A program made the translations under genes and the position numbers. From Mycobacterium paraterrae (GTDB lineage: Bacteria; Actinomycetota; Actinomycetes; Mycobacteriales; Mycobacteriaceae), in the NCBI RefSeq assembly GCF_022430545.2, contig NZ_CP092488.2, forward strand, positions 2,356,001 to 2,420,000: a DNA stretch of 64,000 nucleotides, in the 5' to 3' direction. The first letter of the stretch is position 1. Each line of letters begins with the position of its first letter. The notes under the pieces were generated by a model that ran no database searches, was not told the origin of the DNA, and was given only the letters and a program-made list of their open reading frames with translations. Of this stretch, positions 7,927-15,194 are shown piece by piece.

Positions 7927-9060
7927 ATGTACAAGGTAGGCCTATGGGGCCCCGGGTCGATGGGTTTGATCGCCCTGCGTGGGGTGATCGACCACCCCGA
8001 GCTGGAGCTCGTCGACCTTGTCGTGCACAGCGACACCAAGGCTGGCCGCGACGCCGGGGATCTGTGCGGCGCCGCGAAAACCGGTGTAATCGCCACGCAG
8101 GATCCCGCGGCACTGCTCTCCGGTGACGCCGACGCCGTGATCTACGCGGCGGCCGCCAACCTCCGCCCGGCCGAGGCGATCGCCGACATGGCGTCGATCC
8201 TGCGGTCCGGCAAGAACGTGGTGTCGTGTTCGGTCGTGCCGCTGGTCTACCCCGACGGAGTCGATCAGGGTTTCACGGCGTCCCTGCGAGAGGCGGCGGC
8301 GGCCGGCAGCGCGTCGTTCTTTACCACCGGCATCGATTCCGGGTTCGCCAATGACGTTCTGCCGCTGGTACTCACGGGTGTCTCACGGGTAGTCGAGTCG
8401 GTGCGGATCACCGAAATGTTCAACTATGCCACCTATCCCGACAAAGACGCCGTCTACGAGATCCTGGGCTTCGGTAAGCCGCCGGAGTTCGTCGCATTCG
8501 CCGCGGCGCCGGGCATGTTCAGCTTCGGATGGGGGCCGGTGGTGCACCAACTGGCCGCGGGGCTGGGCGTCAAGGTCGACAATATCGAGGAGAACGTCGA
8601 GCGGGTCGTGGCCGACGAATCGTTCGACACGCCCACCGGGCGCATCGAGGCGGGCACCGTCGGGGCCATGCGGTCGACCTTGACCGGATATGTGGATGGC
8701 AGGCCAACTTTCGTGGTCGACCACGTCACTCGGATGCGCGACGATCTGGCACCGGACTGGCCGCAGCCGCACATCTCGATTCCGCCGCGCGACCTGGGTT
8801 ACGGGGCGGCATCGGGTCGTGGGCTGTACCGCGTCGAGATCGAGGGTTCACCGACCATGCGGTGTGAGTTCGAGATGGCCGACGACCACGACCACGACCT
8901 CGGCGCGCGGATGGCCGGCGCGTCGCGGATGGTCAACGCGATTCCCGCGGTCTGCCAGGCGCGACCCGGATTGCTGTCGGCGCTGGATCTGCCGCTGATC
9001 ACCGGAGCCGGCCTGGTCGGCGCCGTCGCGGGCGTGCCGCCGGACAGCCGCCTGTTCTAG
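7927..9060 (+). CDS. NAD(P)-dependent oxidoreductase, dihydrodipicolinate-reductase-like
   Basis: 377 aa. ATG 7927 is chosen because AGGAG stands 5 nt upstream. The N-terminal Rossmann motif is MYKVGLWGPGSMGLIALRGV (GxGxxG), followed by a DapB-like domain. Proteins of this length and type in actinobacteria are annotated as dihydrodipicolinate reductase-like or amine/2,4-diaminopentanoate dehydrogenases and act on small catabolic substrates, not in lysine synthesis. The conserved central GIDSGFANDVLP and the C-terminal EGSPTMRCEFEM support that family. The divergent IclR regulator suggests a substrate-induced catabolic step. True substrate is unknown. Confidence 0.75.
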   Translation: MYKVGLWGPGSMGLIALRGVIDHPELELVDLVVHSDTKAGRDAGDLCGAAKTGVIATQDPAALLSGDADAVIYAAAANLRPAEAIADMASILRSGKNVVSCSVVPLVYPDGVDQGFTASLREAAAAGSASFFTTGIDSGFANDVLPLVLTGVSRVVESVRITEMFNYATYPDKDAVYEILGFGKPPEFVAFAAAPGMFSFGWGPVVHQLAAGLGVKVDNIEENVERVVADESFDTPTGRIEAGTVGAMRSTLTGYVDGRPTFVVDHVTRMRDDLAPDWPQPHISIPPRDLGYGAASGRGLYRVEIEGSPTMRCEFEMADDHDHDLGARMAGASRMVNAIPAVCQARPGLLSALDLPLITGAGLVGAVAGVPPDSRLF

Positions 9061-9082
9061 GTTCTTCGGCACTCGGCACGGG

Positions 9083-10048
9083 TCAAAGACGCTCAGGCAA
9101 GCCAAATTTCGCGAACAGTGCGGTGTCGAGGAAGGCCACGACTCGGGTGACGCCGTGGTCGGTCACGTCCAGCACGTGAAGCTGGAACGGTACGTGGCGA
9201 TCGCCGCTGCGCATGTACATCGCCGCGGCGGGCTGGCCGTTGGCGGTCAACGGCAGCATTCGCATGTCGCCGGGCAGCTCGGCGGGACACTGCTGATGGA
9301 TCAGCGTGATGATGGCCTGCGGCCCTTGATACCAACCGGTGAAAGGTGGCATCTCCCAGATCGCCTCGCTGGTGAAGATGTCGACCAGGCGGTCGATGTC
9401 GTATGCCTCGAACGCGGCGATATAGCGCCGCAGCTGATCCTGGGCCTCCGCTGAATCGGGCGCGGACAACCGCGCGTCGGCGCTGGGTCCGACGGCATCG
9501 AGTTGTGCGCGGGCGCGTTGCAGCAGGCTGTTGACTGCGGCCGGGCTGGCGCCGATCGCGTCGGCCACCTCGGCGGCTTTCCATTGGAGCACGTCGCGCA
9601 GCAGCAGCACGGCCCGCTGCCGGGCCGACAGGTGCTGCAGGGCGGCGACGAATGCCAGCCGGACCGACTCACGAGTACCCACGACGGTGGCGGGGTCCGG
9701 AAGCGGTTCGAGCCACGGCACCTCGGCGCCGTCGACCAACTCCGCGGTCGGGTCCGAGCTCGGCGCGCCCAACCCCGTCGGCAATGGCCGCCGCTGACGA
9801 CCTTCCAGCGCCGTCAGGCAGGTGTTGGTGGCGATCCGGTGCAGCCAGGTCCGCAACGAAGACTTGCCCTCGAAGCGGTCGTAGGCCTTCCATGCTCGCA
9901 GCAGGGTTTCCTGTACCAGATCCTCGGCGTCATGCAGGGAGCCGGTCATCCGATAGCAGTGGGCCAGCAATTCACGCCGGTAGGGCTCGGCGGCGGCGGA
10001 AAAATCCGCCTGACCGTCATCGGCAAACTCGCGGGCGAGCACGCTCAC
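9083..10048 (-). CDS. sigG: ECF sigma factor SigG with C-terminal SnoaL-like domain
   Basis: 321 aa from the GTG at 10048. The frame extends to 10150, and longer starts are annotated in M. tuberculosis, but a TAAGCT box 7 nt before this GTG argues for a leaderless start here. Sigma-2 is near residues 20-65 (LLAHCYRMTGSLHDAEDLVQ) and sigma-4 near 125-185 (AEVADAIGASPAAVNSLLQR). The last 115 residues (FEAYDIDRLVDIFTSEAIWE onward) form a SnoaL/NTF2-like domain that in ECF41- and SigJ-type factors tunes activity in place of an anti-sigma factor. SigG of M. tuberculosis is induced by DNA damage. No anti-sigma gene is adjacent. The neighbouring lipase gene is divergent and its promoter lies within 50 bp. 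Confidence 0.9.
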   Translation of the reverse strand: MSVLAREFADDGQADFSAAAEPYRRELLAHCYRMTGSLHDAEDLVQETLLRAWKAYDRFEGKSSLRTWLHRIATNTCLTALEGRQRRPLPTGLGAPSSDPTAELVDGAEVPWLEPLPDPATVVGTRESVRLAFVAALQHLSARQRAVLLLRDVLQWKAAEVADAIGASPAAVNSLLQRARAQLDAVGPSADARLSAPDSAEAQDQLRRYIAAFEAYDIDRLVDIFTSEAIWEMPPFTGWYQGPQAIITLIHQQCPAELPGDMRMLPLTANGQPAAAMYMRSGDRHVPFQLHVLDVTDHGVTRVVAFLDTALFAKFGLPERL

Positions 10049-10055
10049 CCGACCG

Positions 10056-10061
10056 AGCTTA
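10056..10061 (-). promoter_or_regulatory. leaderless -10 box (TAAGCT) of sigG
   Basis: On the minus strand TAAGCT is followed by 7 nt and the GTG at 10048. The lipase start codon at 10098 lies only 36 bp away on the other strand, so the two promoters overlap face to face. Confidence 0.55.
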
Positions 10062-10084
10062 CGGACTGCGTACGACGTTCGGTC

Positions 10085-10090
10085 TACGCT
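10085..10090 (+). promoter_or_regulatory. leaderless -10 box (TACGCT) of the monoacylglycerol lipase gene
   Basis: TACGCT lies 7 nt before ATG 10098, so the mRNA should begin at the start codon. The sigG -10 box lies 24 bp away on the opposite strand. Confidence 0.6.
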
Positions 10091-10097
10091 TCCCCTG

Positions 10098-10937
10098 ATG
10101 ACAATTTCGCGTGCCGAACATGCCTTCGACGGTGTCGACGACGTGCGCATCGTCTATGACGTCTGGACTCCCGCGGTCACCCCTCGCGGCGTCGTGGTCC
10201 TCGCGCATGGATTGGGTGAGCACGCCCGCCGCTACGACCATGTCGCGGCGCGCTTCGGTCGCGAGGGACTGATCACCTACGCGCTCGACCACCGCGGCCA
10301 CGGCCGCTCCGGCGGCAAGCGGGTGCTGGTCAGGGACATCTCCGACTACACCGGCGACTTCGACACCCTGGTCGGCATCGCCGCCAGAGAACACCCGGGG
10401 CTGCCCCGCATCGTGCTCGGCCACAGCATGGGCGGCGGCATCGTGTTCGCCTACGGGGTCGAACACCCCGACGACTACCACCTGATGGTGTTGTCCGGGC
10501 CGGCGGTCGCCGCGCAACTGGCGGTGTCGCCGCTGCTGGGGTGGGTCGCCAAGACGATGGGTGCCATCGCGCCCGGACTGCCGCTGCAGGCGCTCGACTC
10601 CGGCGCGGTGTCCCGCGACCCGGCCGTGGTGAACGCCTACGACACCGACCCGCTGGTCTACCACGGCAAAATCCCCGGCGGAGTTGCCCGCGCACTGCTG
10701 CTGGTCGGTGAGACGATGCCGCAACGCGCGCCCTCGTTGACCGCGCCGCTGCTGGTGGTGCACGGCTCCGACGATCGGCTGATCCCCGTGGAGGGCAGCC
10801 GGCACTTGGTCGCGGCCGTGGGCAGCGGAGACGTCGAGCTGAAGGTCTACCCGGGCCTGTATCACGAAGTGTTCAACGAGCCTGAGCAAGAGCAGGTGCT
10901 CGACGACGTGGTTGCCTGGATCAACGCGCGACTGTGA
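10098..10937 (+). CDS. monoacylglycerol lipase (Rv0183-like)
   Basis: 279 aa, the same length as M. tuberculosis Rv0183. It is an alpha/beta-hydrolase that hydrolyses monoacylglycerol to glycerol and fatty acid. The nucleophile elbow is GHSMGG with Ser110; Asp226 (GSDDRLIP) and His256 (PGLYHEVF) complete the triad, at the same numbers as in the characterised enzyme. The HGLGEH motif supplies the oxyanion hole. Rv0183 is reported at the cell surface without a classical signal peptide, and none is visible here. It fits with the triacylglycerol genes further along the window. The start is supported by the leaderless promoter. Confidence 0.93.
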   Translation: MTISRAEHAFDGVDDVRIVYDVWTPAVTPRGVVVLAHGLGEHARRYDHVAARFGREGLITYALDHRGHGRSGGKRVLVRDISDYTGDFDTLVGIAAREHPGLPRIVLGHSMGGGIVFAYGVEHPDDYHLMVLSGPAVAAQLAVSPLLGWVAKTMGAIAPGLPLQALDSGAVSRDPAVVNAYDTDPLVYHGKIPGGVARALLLVGETMPQRAPSLTAPLLVVHGSDDRLIPVEGSRHLVAAVGSGDVELKVYPGLYHEVFNEPEQEQVLDDVVAWINARL

Positions 10938-10968
10938 ATGGCGGCGGCGAAACGTCGCCCGGTTCCTC

Positions 10969-10974
10969 TAGTTT
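10969..10974 (+). promoter_or_regulatory. -10 box (TAGTTT) with leaderless spacing to a short ORF
   Basis: TAGTTT lies 6 nt before a GTG at 10981 and about 70 nt before the downstream DUF2786 gene. It is probably the promoter of that operon, giving an mRNA that begins with a short ORF. Confidence 0.45.
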
Positions 10975-10980
10975 GGTGCT

Positions 10981-11013
10981 GTGCGCGCCGGCGGCCTGAC
11001 ATGCGCCGCGTGA
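10981..11013 (+). CDS. candidate leaderless 10-residue upstream ORF
   Basis: GTG at 10981 opens a 10-codon frame (MRAGGLTCAA) ending at TGA 11011-11013. A TANNNT box stands 6 nt upstream, so the mRNA would begin at this GTG. Short leaderless ORFs in front of operons are common in mycobacteria and can couple translation to the next gene. The next start is 30 nt on, behind a strong GAGGAGG site. No function is assigned, and codon evidence is too short to judge. Confidence 0.3.
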   Translation: MRAGGLTCAA

Positions 11014-11043
11014 AGCGGCGCGAGTGAGGAGGAGCGGCGTTAT

Positions 11044-11793
11044 ATGAGTGACGACAAGATGCTCGCGCGCATCGCCGCGCTGCTGCGTCAGGCCGAAGGC
11101 ACCGACAATGCGCACGAGGCCGAAGCGTTCATGTCGGCCGCCCAGCGGCTGGCCACCGCGACGTCCATCGACCTGGCCGTCGCGCGATCGCACGCCGACA
11201 AGCGCTCGCCCGCGCAGACACCGGTGCAGCGCACGATCACCATCGGCAACGCCGGCACTCGCGGCCTGCGGACCTACGTCCAGCTGTTCGTGGTGATCGC
11301 GGCGGCCAATGACGTGCGCTGCGACATCGCATCGAACTCGACGTTCGTCTACGCCTACGGCTTCGCCGAGGACATCGACGCCACCCATGCGCTGTATGCC
11401 AGCCTGGTCGTGCAGATGGTCCGCGCCTCGGACGCCTACATCTCCTCCGGTGAGCACAGGCCGACCCCGACGATCACCGCCCGGCTCAACTTCCAGCTGG
11501 CGTTCGGCGCGCGCATTGGTCAGCGTTTAGCCGAGGCCCGCGAGCAGACCCAACGCGAGGCCAAGAAAGACAAGCGCCGCCCGCCCGGCACCGCAATCGC
11601 ATTGCGGGACAAAGAATTGGAGCTTCGCGACTACTACAAGACCGCGTCGCGGGCGCGCGGCACCTGGCAGGCCACTCGGGCGACCGCAGGCTATTCGTCG
11701 GCGGCGCGACGGGCGGGGGACCGCGCCGGCAGACGGGCGCGGCTCGGCAGTGGCGCGGAGCTTTCCGGCGCCCGGACCGCACTGGAACGGTGA
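11044..11793 (+). CDS. DUF2786-domain protein (Rv0184-like)
   Basis: 249 aa, ATG start with GAGGAGG about 12 nt upstream. The N-terminal DUF2786 motif is KMLARIAALLRQAEGTDNAH followed by EAEAFMSAAQRLAT. A conserved middle domain follows, and the C-terminus is strongly basic (REAKKDKRRPPG and a run rich in Arg and Ala), suggesting nucleic-acid contact. DUF2786 proteins are found in actinobacteria and some phages; the function is unknown. The next gene overlaps it by 4 nt (GTGA), so the two are translationally coupled. Gene order and length match H37Rv Rv0184-Rv0185. Confidence 0.8.
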   Translation: MSDDKMLARIAALLRQAEGTDNAHEAEAFMSAAQRLATATSIDLAVARSHADKRSPAQTPVQRTITIGNAGTRGLRTYVQLFVVIAAANDVRCDIASNSTFVYAYGFAEDIDATHALYASLVVQMVRASDAYISSGEHRPTPTITARLNFQLAFGARIGQRLAEAREQTQREAKKDKRRPPGTAIALRDKELELRDYYKTASRARGTWQATRATAGYSSAARRAGDRAGRRARLGSGAELSGARTALER

Positions 11794-12287
11794 ACGCACC
11801 GCGTGACGCGCAGCGCTCCAAGGTTTACGCCGCCGAGGAATTCGTGCGGACGCTGTTCGACCGGGCCGCCGAATACGGCGCGAGCGTGGAGTTCTTCGGC
11901 GCGCAGTTGACGCTGCCGCCAGAGGCGAAGTTCGGAACGCTGAGCGGCGTGCAACGCTACGTCGACGACGTGCTGGCGCTGCCGGCGGTGCGGGGGCAAT
12001 GGCCCGATGTCGCGCCGCTGCGGGTCCGGGCCCGCCGGGCCTCGACCGCGGCGCACTACGAAAACCATGACGGCTCAGGCGTTATCGCGGTTCCCGACGA
12101 CCGCGATGCCGACTGGGCGATGCGCGAACTCGTCGTCTTGCACGAGATCGCGCATCACCTCTGCGACGAGCAACCGGCGCACGGTTCGCAGTACGTCACG
12201 ACGCTGTGCAGGTTGGCCGAACTGGTGATGGGACCCGAAGTCGGACACGTCCTACGGGTGGTCTACGCGAAAGAAGGTGTGCGCTAG
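11790..12287 (+). CDS. zincin-like metallohydrolase (Rv0185-like)
   Basis: 165 aa. The GTG overlaps the upstream stop (GTGA). The HExxH zinc signature occurs in LVVLHEIAHHLCDE, with a third ligand likely in the following segment HGSQYVTTLCRL. This matches a small actinobacterial family of putative metallohydrolases (TIGR04338 type). No signal peptide is visible, so it is probably cytosolic. Coupling to the DUF2786 gene suggests a common function, perhaps on DNA-bound or proteinaceous substrates, but nothing in the sequence decides this. Its stop lies 5 bp from the stop of the convergent mymT. Confidence 0.78.
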   Translation: MNAPRDAQRSKVYAAEEFVRTLFDRAAEYGASVEFFGAQLTLPPEAKFGTLSGVQRYVDDVLALPAVRGQWPDVAPLRVRARRASTAAHYENHDGSGVIAVPDDRDADWAMRELVVLHEIAHHLCDEQPAHGSQYVTTLCRLAELVMGPEVGHVLRVVYAKEGVR

Positions 12288-12292
12288 CCGAA

Positions 12293-12436
12293 TCAGCTGG
12301 CGACCTCGACCATCTCGTCGCCGCACTTGCAGATGTATGCGTGATCACCGGCGCAGTGACAGGCCACCTCGATACGAACCCGGCAACCGCAGCCGTCGTG
12401 ACCACAGCTCAACAGGGTTCCTGCTTCGTTGGACAT
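12293..12436 (-). CDS. mymT: copper metallothionein MymT
   Basis: 47 aa, ATG at 12436 with AGGTGGAG just upstream. The protein has seven cysteines (11, 16, 18, 26, 28, 36, 38) in the pattern SCGHDGCGCRVRIEVACHC followed by CKCGD. This matches the M. tuberculosis MymT pattern with its seven Cys and conserved core CGCRVRIEV. MymT binds up to about six Cu(I) ions and protects against copper stress in the cytosol. A palindromic copper box of the RicR type lies 40 bp upstream, and the gene for a RicR homologue lies 2.8 kb away. The gene is easy to miss because of its length; the Cys pattern and operator make it certain. Confidence 0.95.
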   Translation of the reverse strand: MSNEAGTLLSCGHDGCGCRVRIEVACHCAGDHAYICKCGDEMVEVAS

Positions 12437-12475
12437 CTCTCCACCTCTCGGGATTGGAACCGGACAGCCGCCAAT

Positions 12476-12496
12476 CTATACCCCAGGGGGGTATAG
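12476..12496. promoter_or_regulatory. RicR/CsoR-type copper box upstream of mymT
   Basis: Perfect inverted repeat with 9-bp arms CTATACCCC and GGGGTATAG separated by AGG. RicR sites in M. tuberculosis have the core TACCC-N5-GGGTA, which is present. Its mymT-proximal end carries TATAG, a likely -10, so bound apo-RicR would block RNA polymerase and Cu(I) would release it. Confidence 0.85.
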
Positions 12497-12539
12497 GGCA
12501 AGGACGGTAAAGCAGTGGCGGCCGTCGCCGAGACCGAGC

Positions 12540-12545
12540 TAGCTT
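12540..12545 (+). promoter_or_regulatory. leaderless -10 box (TAGCTT)
   Basis: TAGCTT lies 6 nt before ATG 12552 and fixes the start of the O-methyltransferase gene. Confidence 0.55.
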
Positions 12546-12551
12546 GGACCC

Positions 12552-13205
12552 ATGAGCCCCCACCCGACTCCCGCCGAAGTTGACGAATTCCTTGACGCCA
12601 CCGTGCTGGTCGACGATCCCGTGCTGAGCGCGGCGCTCGCCGACAGCGACGCGGCCGGCCTGCCGCAGATCGCCGTATCGCCTCAGCAGGGCAAGTTCCT
12701 GAGCCTGCTGGTCGCAGCGACCAGGTCTCGTCGCATCCTGGAGATCGGAACGCTGGGTGGTTACAGCACGATCTGGCTGGCCCGCGGCGCTGGACCCGAG
12801 GGCCGCGTCACCACCCTTGAGTACGAACCCAAGCACGCCGAGGTGGCCCGCGCCAACGTTGACCGCGCCGGGGTGGGCGATCAGGTCGAGATTCTGGTCG
12901 GCGCGGCGCTGGACACCCTGCCGAGCGTCAACGGACCTTTCGACCTGGTGTTCATCGATGCTGACAAGGAGAACAACCCCGGCTACCTGGACTGGGCCGT
13001 CAAACTCACCCGATCTGGCTCATTGATCGTGGTGGACAACGTGATTCGCGAGGGTTCGATTCTTTCGCCCGGTGACAACCCCGTGGCCGTAGGCTCCCGC
13101 AAGGTCATCGAGTTGATGGGCGAGCACCCGCAACTCGACACCGCGGTGCTGCAGGTGGTGGGCGCCAAACATTGGGACGGCCTGGCGTTTGCGCTGGTGA
13201 AGTAG
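12552..13205 (+). CDS. SAM-dependent O-methyltransferase (Rv0187-like)
   Basis: 217 aa, class I methyltransferase of the catechol/caffeoyl-CoA O-methyltransferase family. Motif I is ILEIGTLGGYSTIWLA (about residues 56-75). The acidic residue for the ribose is in TTLEYEP, and the metal and catalytic acids are in LVFIDADKENN with VVDNVIREG downstream. Such enzymes use Mg2+ and methylate catechol-like hydroxyls; the M. tuberculosis orthologue Rv0187 has been annotated as an O-methyltransferase. It lies between mymT and ilvD and has its own leaderless promoter. The mymT operator is 56 bp upstream, so copper control of this gene from the same site is conceivable. Natural substrate is unknown. Confidence 0.88.
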   Translation: MSPHPTPAEVDEFLDATVLVDDPVLSAALADSDAAGLPQIAVSPQQGKFLSLLVAATRSRRILEIGTLGGYSTIWLARGAGPEGRVTTLEYEPKHAEVARANVDRAGVGDQVEILVGAALDTLPSVNGPFDLVFIDADKENNPGYLDWAVKLTRSGSLIVVDNVIREGSILSPGDNPVAVGSRKVIELMGEHPQLDTAVLQVVGAKHWDGLAFALVK

Positions 13206-13297
13206 CAAGGCTTGGTCACGGCCCGCGAAGGTGCGCAGAATGCCATTGCTGCGCGGCGTGGCGCGTGCAAACACGCACACTCGCGGTGACGTAGTGG

Positions 13298-14995
13298 TTA
13301 GCCGCAGATCGCGCCGTCGGCTGCCGAGCCCACCAGTTTGACGTACTTGGCCAGCACGCCGGAGGTGTAGCGCGGCGGCAATGGACTGAAACCCTCGCGC
13401 CGAGAGGAGAATTCATCGGCGTCGACCAGAACGTCCAGGGTGCCCTTGGCGACGTCGAGGCGAATCTTGTCGCCGTCACGCAGGAAAGCGATCGGTCCGC
13501 CGTCGGCGGCCTCGGGCGCGATGTGCCCGACGCACAAGCCGGTGGTCCCGCCGGAGAACCGGCCGTCGGTCAACAGCAGCACGTCCTTGCCCAGGCCGGC
13601 GCCCTTGATGGCGCCGGTGATCGCCAGCATCTCCCGCATGCCGGGGCCACCTTTGGGGCCCTCATAGCGGATTACCACCGCGTCTCCGTGGGTGATCGTC
13701 CCGTCTTCCAAAGCGTCCAACGCCGCCCGCTCGCGTTCGAAAACCCTTGCGGTGCCTTCGAACACGTCGGAGTCGAAGCCGGCCGACTTGACCACAGCGC
13801 CTTCCGGCGCCAGCGAGCCGTGCAGGATGGTGATGCCGCCGGTGGGGTGAATCGGGTTGTCCAACGCCCGCAGCACCTTGCCGTCCGGGTCCGGCGGTGC
13901 GATATGCGCGAGGTTCGCGGCCATCGTCTGACCCGTCACCGTCAGACAGTCGCCGTGTAGAAGGCCAGCGTCCAGCAACGCTTTCATGACCACGGGCACG
14001 CCGCCGATGTGGTCGACGTCGAACATCACGTGCTTGCCGAACGGCTTGACGTCGGCCAGGTGCGGCACCTTGGCGCCGATGCGGCTGAAGTCGGCGAGCG
14101 ACAGCTTCACGTCGGCCTCGTGGGCGATCGCCAGCAGATGCAGCACCGCGTTGGTCGATCCACCGAAGGCCATCACCACCGAAATGGCGTTTTCGAAGGC
14201 TTCTTTGGTCAAGATGTCGCGGGCGGTGATCCCGCGGCGGAGCAGGTTGATCACCGCTTCACCACTACGGCGGGCGTAGCCGTCGCGCCGGCGATCGGTG
14301 GCCGGGGGAGCGGCGCTGCCCGGCAGCGACATGCCGAGTGCCTCGGCGGCGCTGGCCATGGTGTTCGCGGTGAACATGCCGCCGCACGCGCCCTCGCCTG
14401 GACAGATGGCCCGCTCGATCGCGTCGACGTCCTCGCGCGACATCAGCCCCCGAGCGCAGGCGCCGACGGCCTCGAAGGCGTCGATGATCGTCACGTCGCG
14501 CTCGGTGCCGTCGGACAGCTTGGCGCGTCCGGGCAGGATCGAGCCGGCGTACAGGAACACCGCGGCCAGATCCAGCCGGGCGGCCGCCATCAGCATGCCG
14601 GGCAGTGACTTGTCGCACCCGGCCAGCAGCACCGACCCGTCGAGGCGCTCGGCCATCATCACGGTCTCGACGCTGTCGGCGATGATCTCGCGCGAGACCA
14701 GCGAGAAGTGCATGCCTTCGTGGCCCATCGAGATCCCGTCGGACACCGAGATCGTGCCGAATTCCAGCGGATAGCCGCCGGCGGCGAACACGCCTTCCTT
14801 GACGGCCTTGGCCAGCCGGTCCAGCGACAGGTTGCACGGCGTGATCTCGTTCCACGACGACGCCACCCCGATCTGCGGCTTGGCGAAGTCGTCGTCGTCC
14901 ATGCCGACCGCCCGCAGCATCCCGCGCGACGCGGCCTTTTCCAGGCCGTCGGTGACCTCGCGGCTGCGGGGCTTGATGTCGATGTTGTCCGCCAT
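13298..14995 (-). CDS. ilvD: dihydroxy-acid dehydratase
   Basis: 565 aa, full length for IlvD, which converts 2,3-dihydroxy-3-methyl acids to 2-oxo acids in the valine, isoleucine, leucine and pantothenate pathway. Cysteines expected to bind the Fe-S cluster are at about 54 (NEITPCNLS), 127 (LLAGCDKSLPGM) and 204 (EGACGGMFTANTM). The C-terminal Mg/substrate motifs GRFSGGTTGLCVGH and GDKIRLD are present. The ATG at 14995 matches the family start. It is divergent from ricR. A RicR-type copper box lies 46 bp upstream of this start codon as well as upstream of ricR, so control of this copper-sensitive enzyme by RicR is possible. Confidence 0.96.
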   Translation of the reverse strand: MADNIDIKPRSREVTDGLEKAASRGMLRAVGMDDDDFAKPQIGVASSWNEITPCNLSLDRLAKAVKEGVFAAGGYPLEFGTISVSDGISMGHEGMHFSLVSREIIADSVETVMMAERLDGSVLLAGCDKSLPGMLMAAARLDLAAVFLYAGSILPGRAKLSDGTERDVTIIDAFEAVGACARGLMSREDVDAIERAICPGEGACGGMFTANTMASAAEALGMSLPGSAAPPATDRRRDGYARRSGEAVINLLRRGITARDILTKEAFENAISVVMAFGGSTNAVLHLLAIAHEADVKLSLADFSRIGAKVPHLADVKPFGKHVMFDVDHIGGVPVVMKALLDAGLLHGDCLTVTGQTMAANLAHIAPPDPDGKVLRALDNPIHPTGGITILHGSLAPEGAVVKSAGFDSDVFEGTARVFERERAALDALEDGTITHGDAVVIRYEGPKGGPGMREMLAITGAIKGAGLGKDVLLLTDGRFSGGTTGLCVGHIAPEAADGGPIAFLRDGDKIRLDVAKGTLDVLVDADEFSSRREGFSPLPPRYTSGVLAKYVKLVGSAADGAICG

Positions 14996-15040
14996 GGCGT
15001 AAGTATTGCGCGCCGTGCCAGGTCGGCCAAAATCATTAAA

Positions 15041-15057
15041 ATACCCCCAAGGGGTAT
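15041..15057. promoter_or_regulatory. RicR/CsoR-type copper box between ilvD and ricR
   Basis: Inverted repeat with 7-bp arms ATACCCC and GGGGTAT separated by CAA, the same architecture as the mymT site. It lies 46 bp upstream of ilvD and 138 bp upstream of ricR. Autoregulation of ricR is known in M. tuberculosis. A TTGACA at 15120-15125 may be a -35 element for ricR, which would place the box upstream of that promoter. Confidence 0.75.
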
Positions 15058-15194
15058 ACGAACGAAGCCGGCGATCTGGCCGTTCACCAGGGTGGCGTGG
15101 CGCGCAGGCGGCCCGATCGTTGACAATGGTGGCAACACCGGTGCCGCGCTGACGGCCCGAGCATGATCTTCACGACCAGGATGTTGGAGGGGCA

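Noticed and set aside
10049..10150. Longer SigG N-terminus starting at 10150
   Set aside because: It would overlap the lipase gene start, and a leaderless -10 box points to GTG 10048. It remains possible because longer SigG forms are annotated elsewhere.
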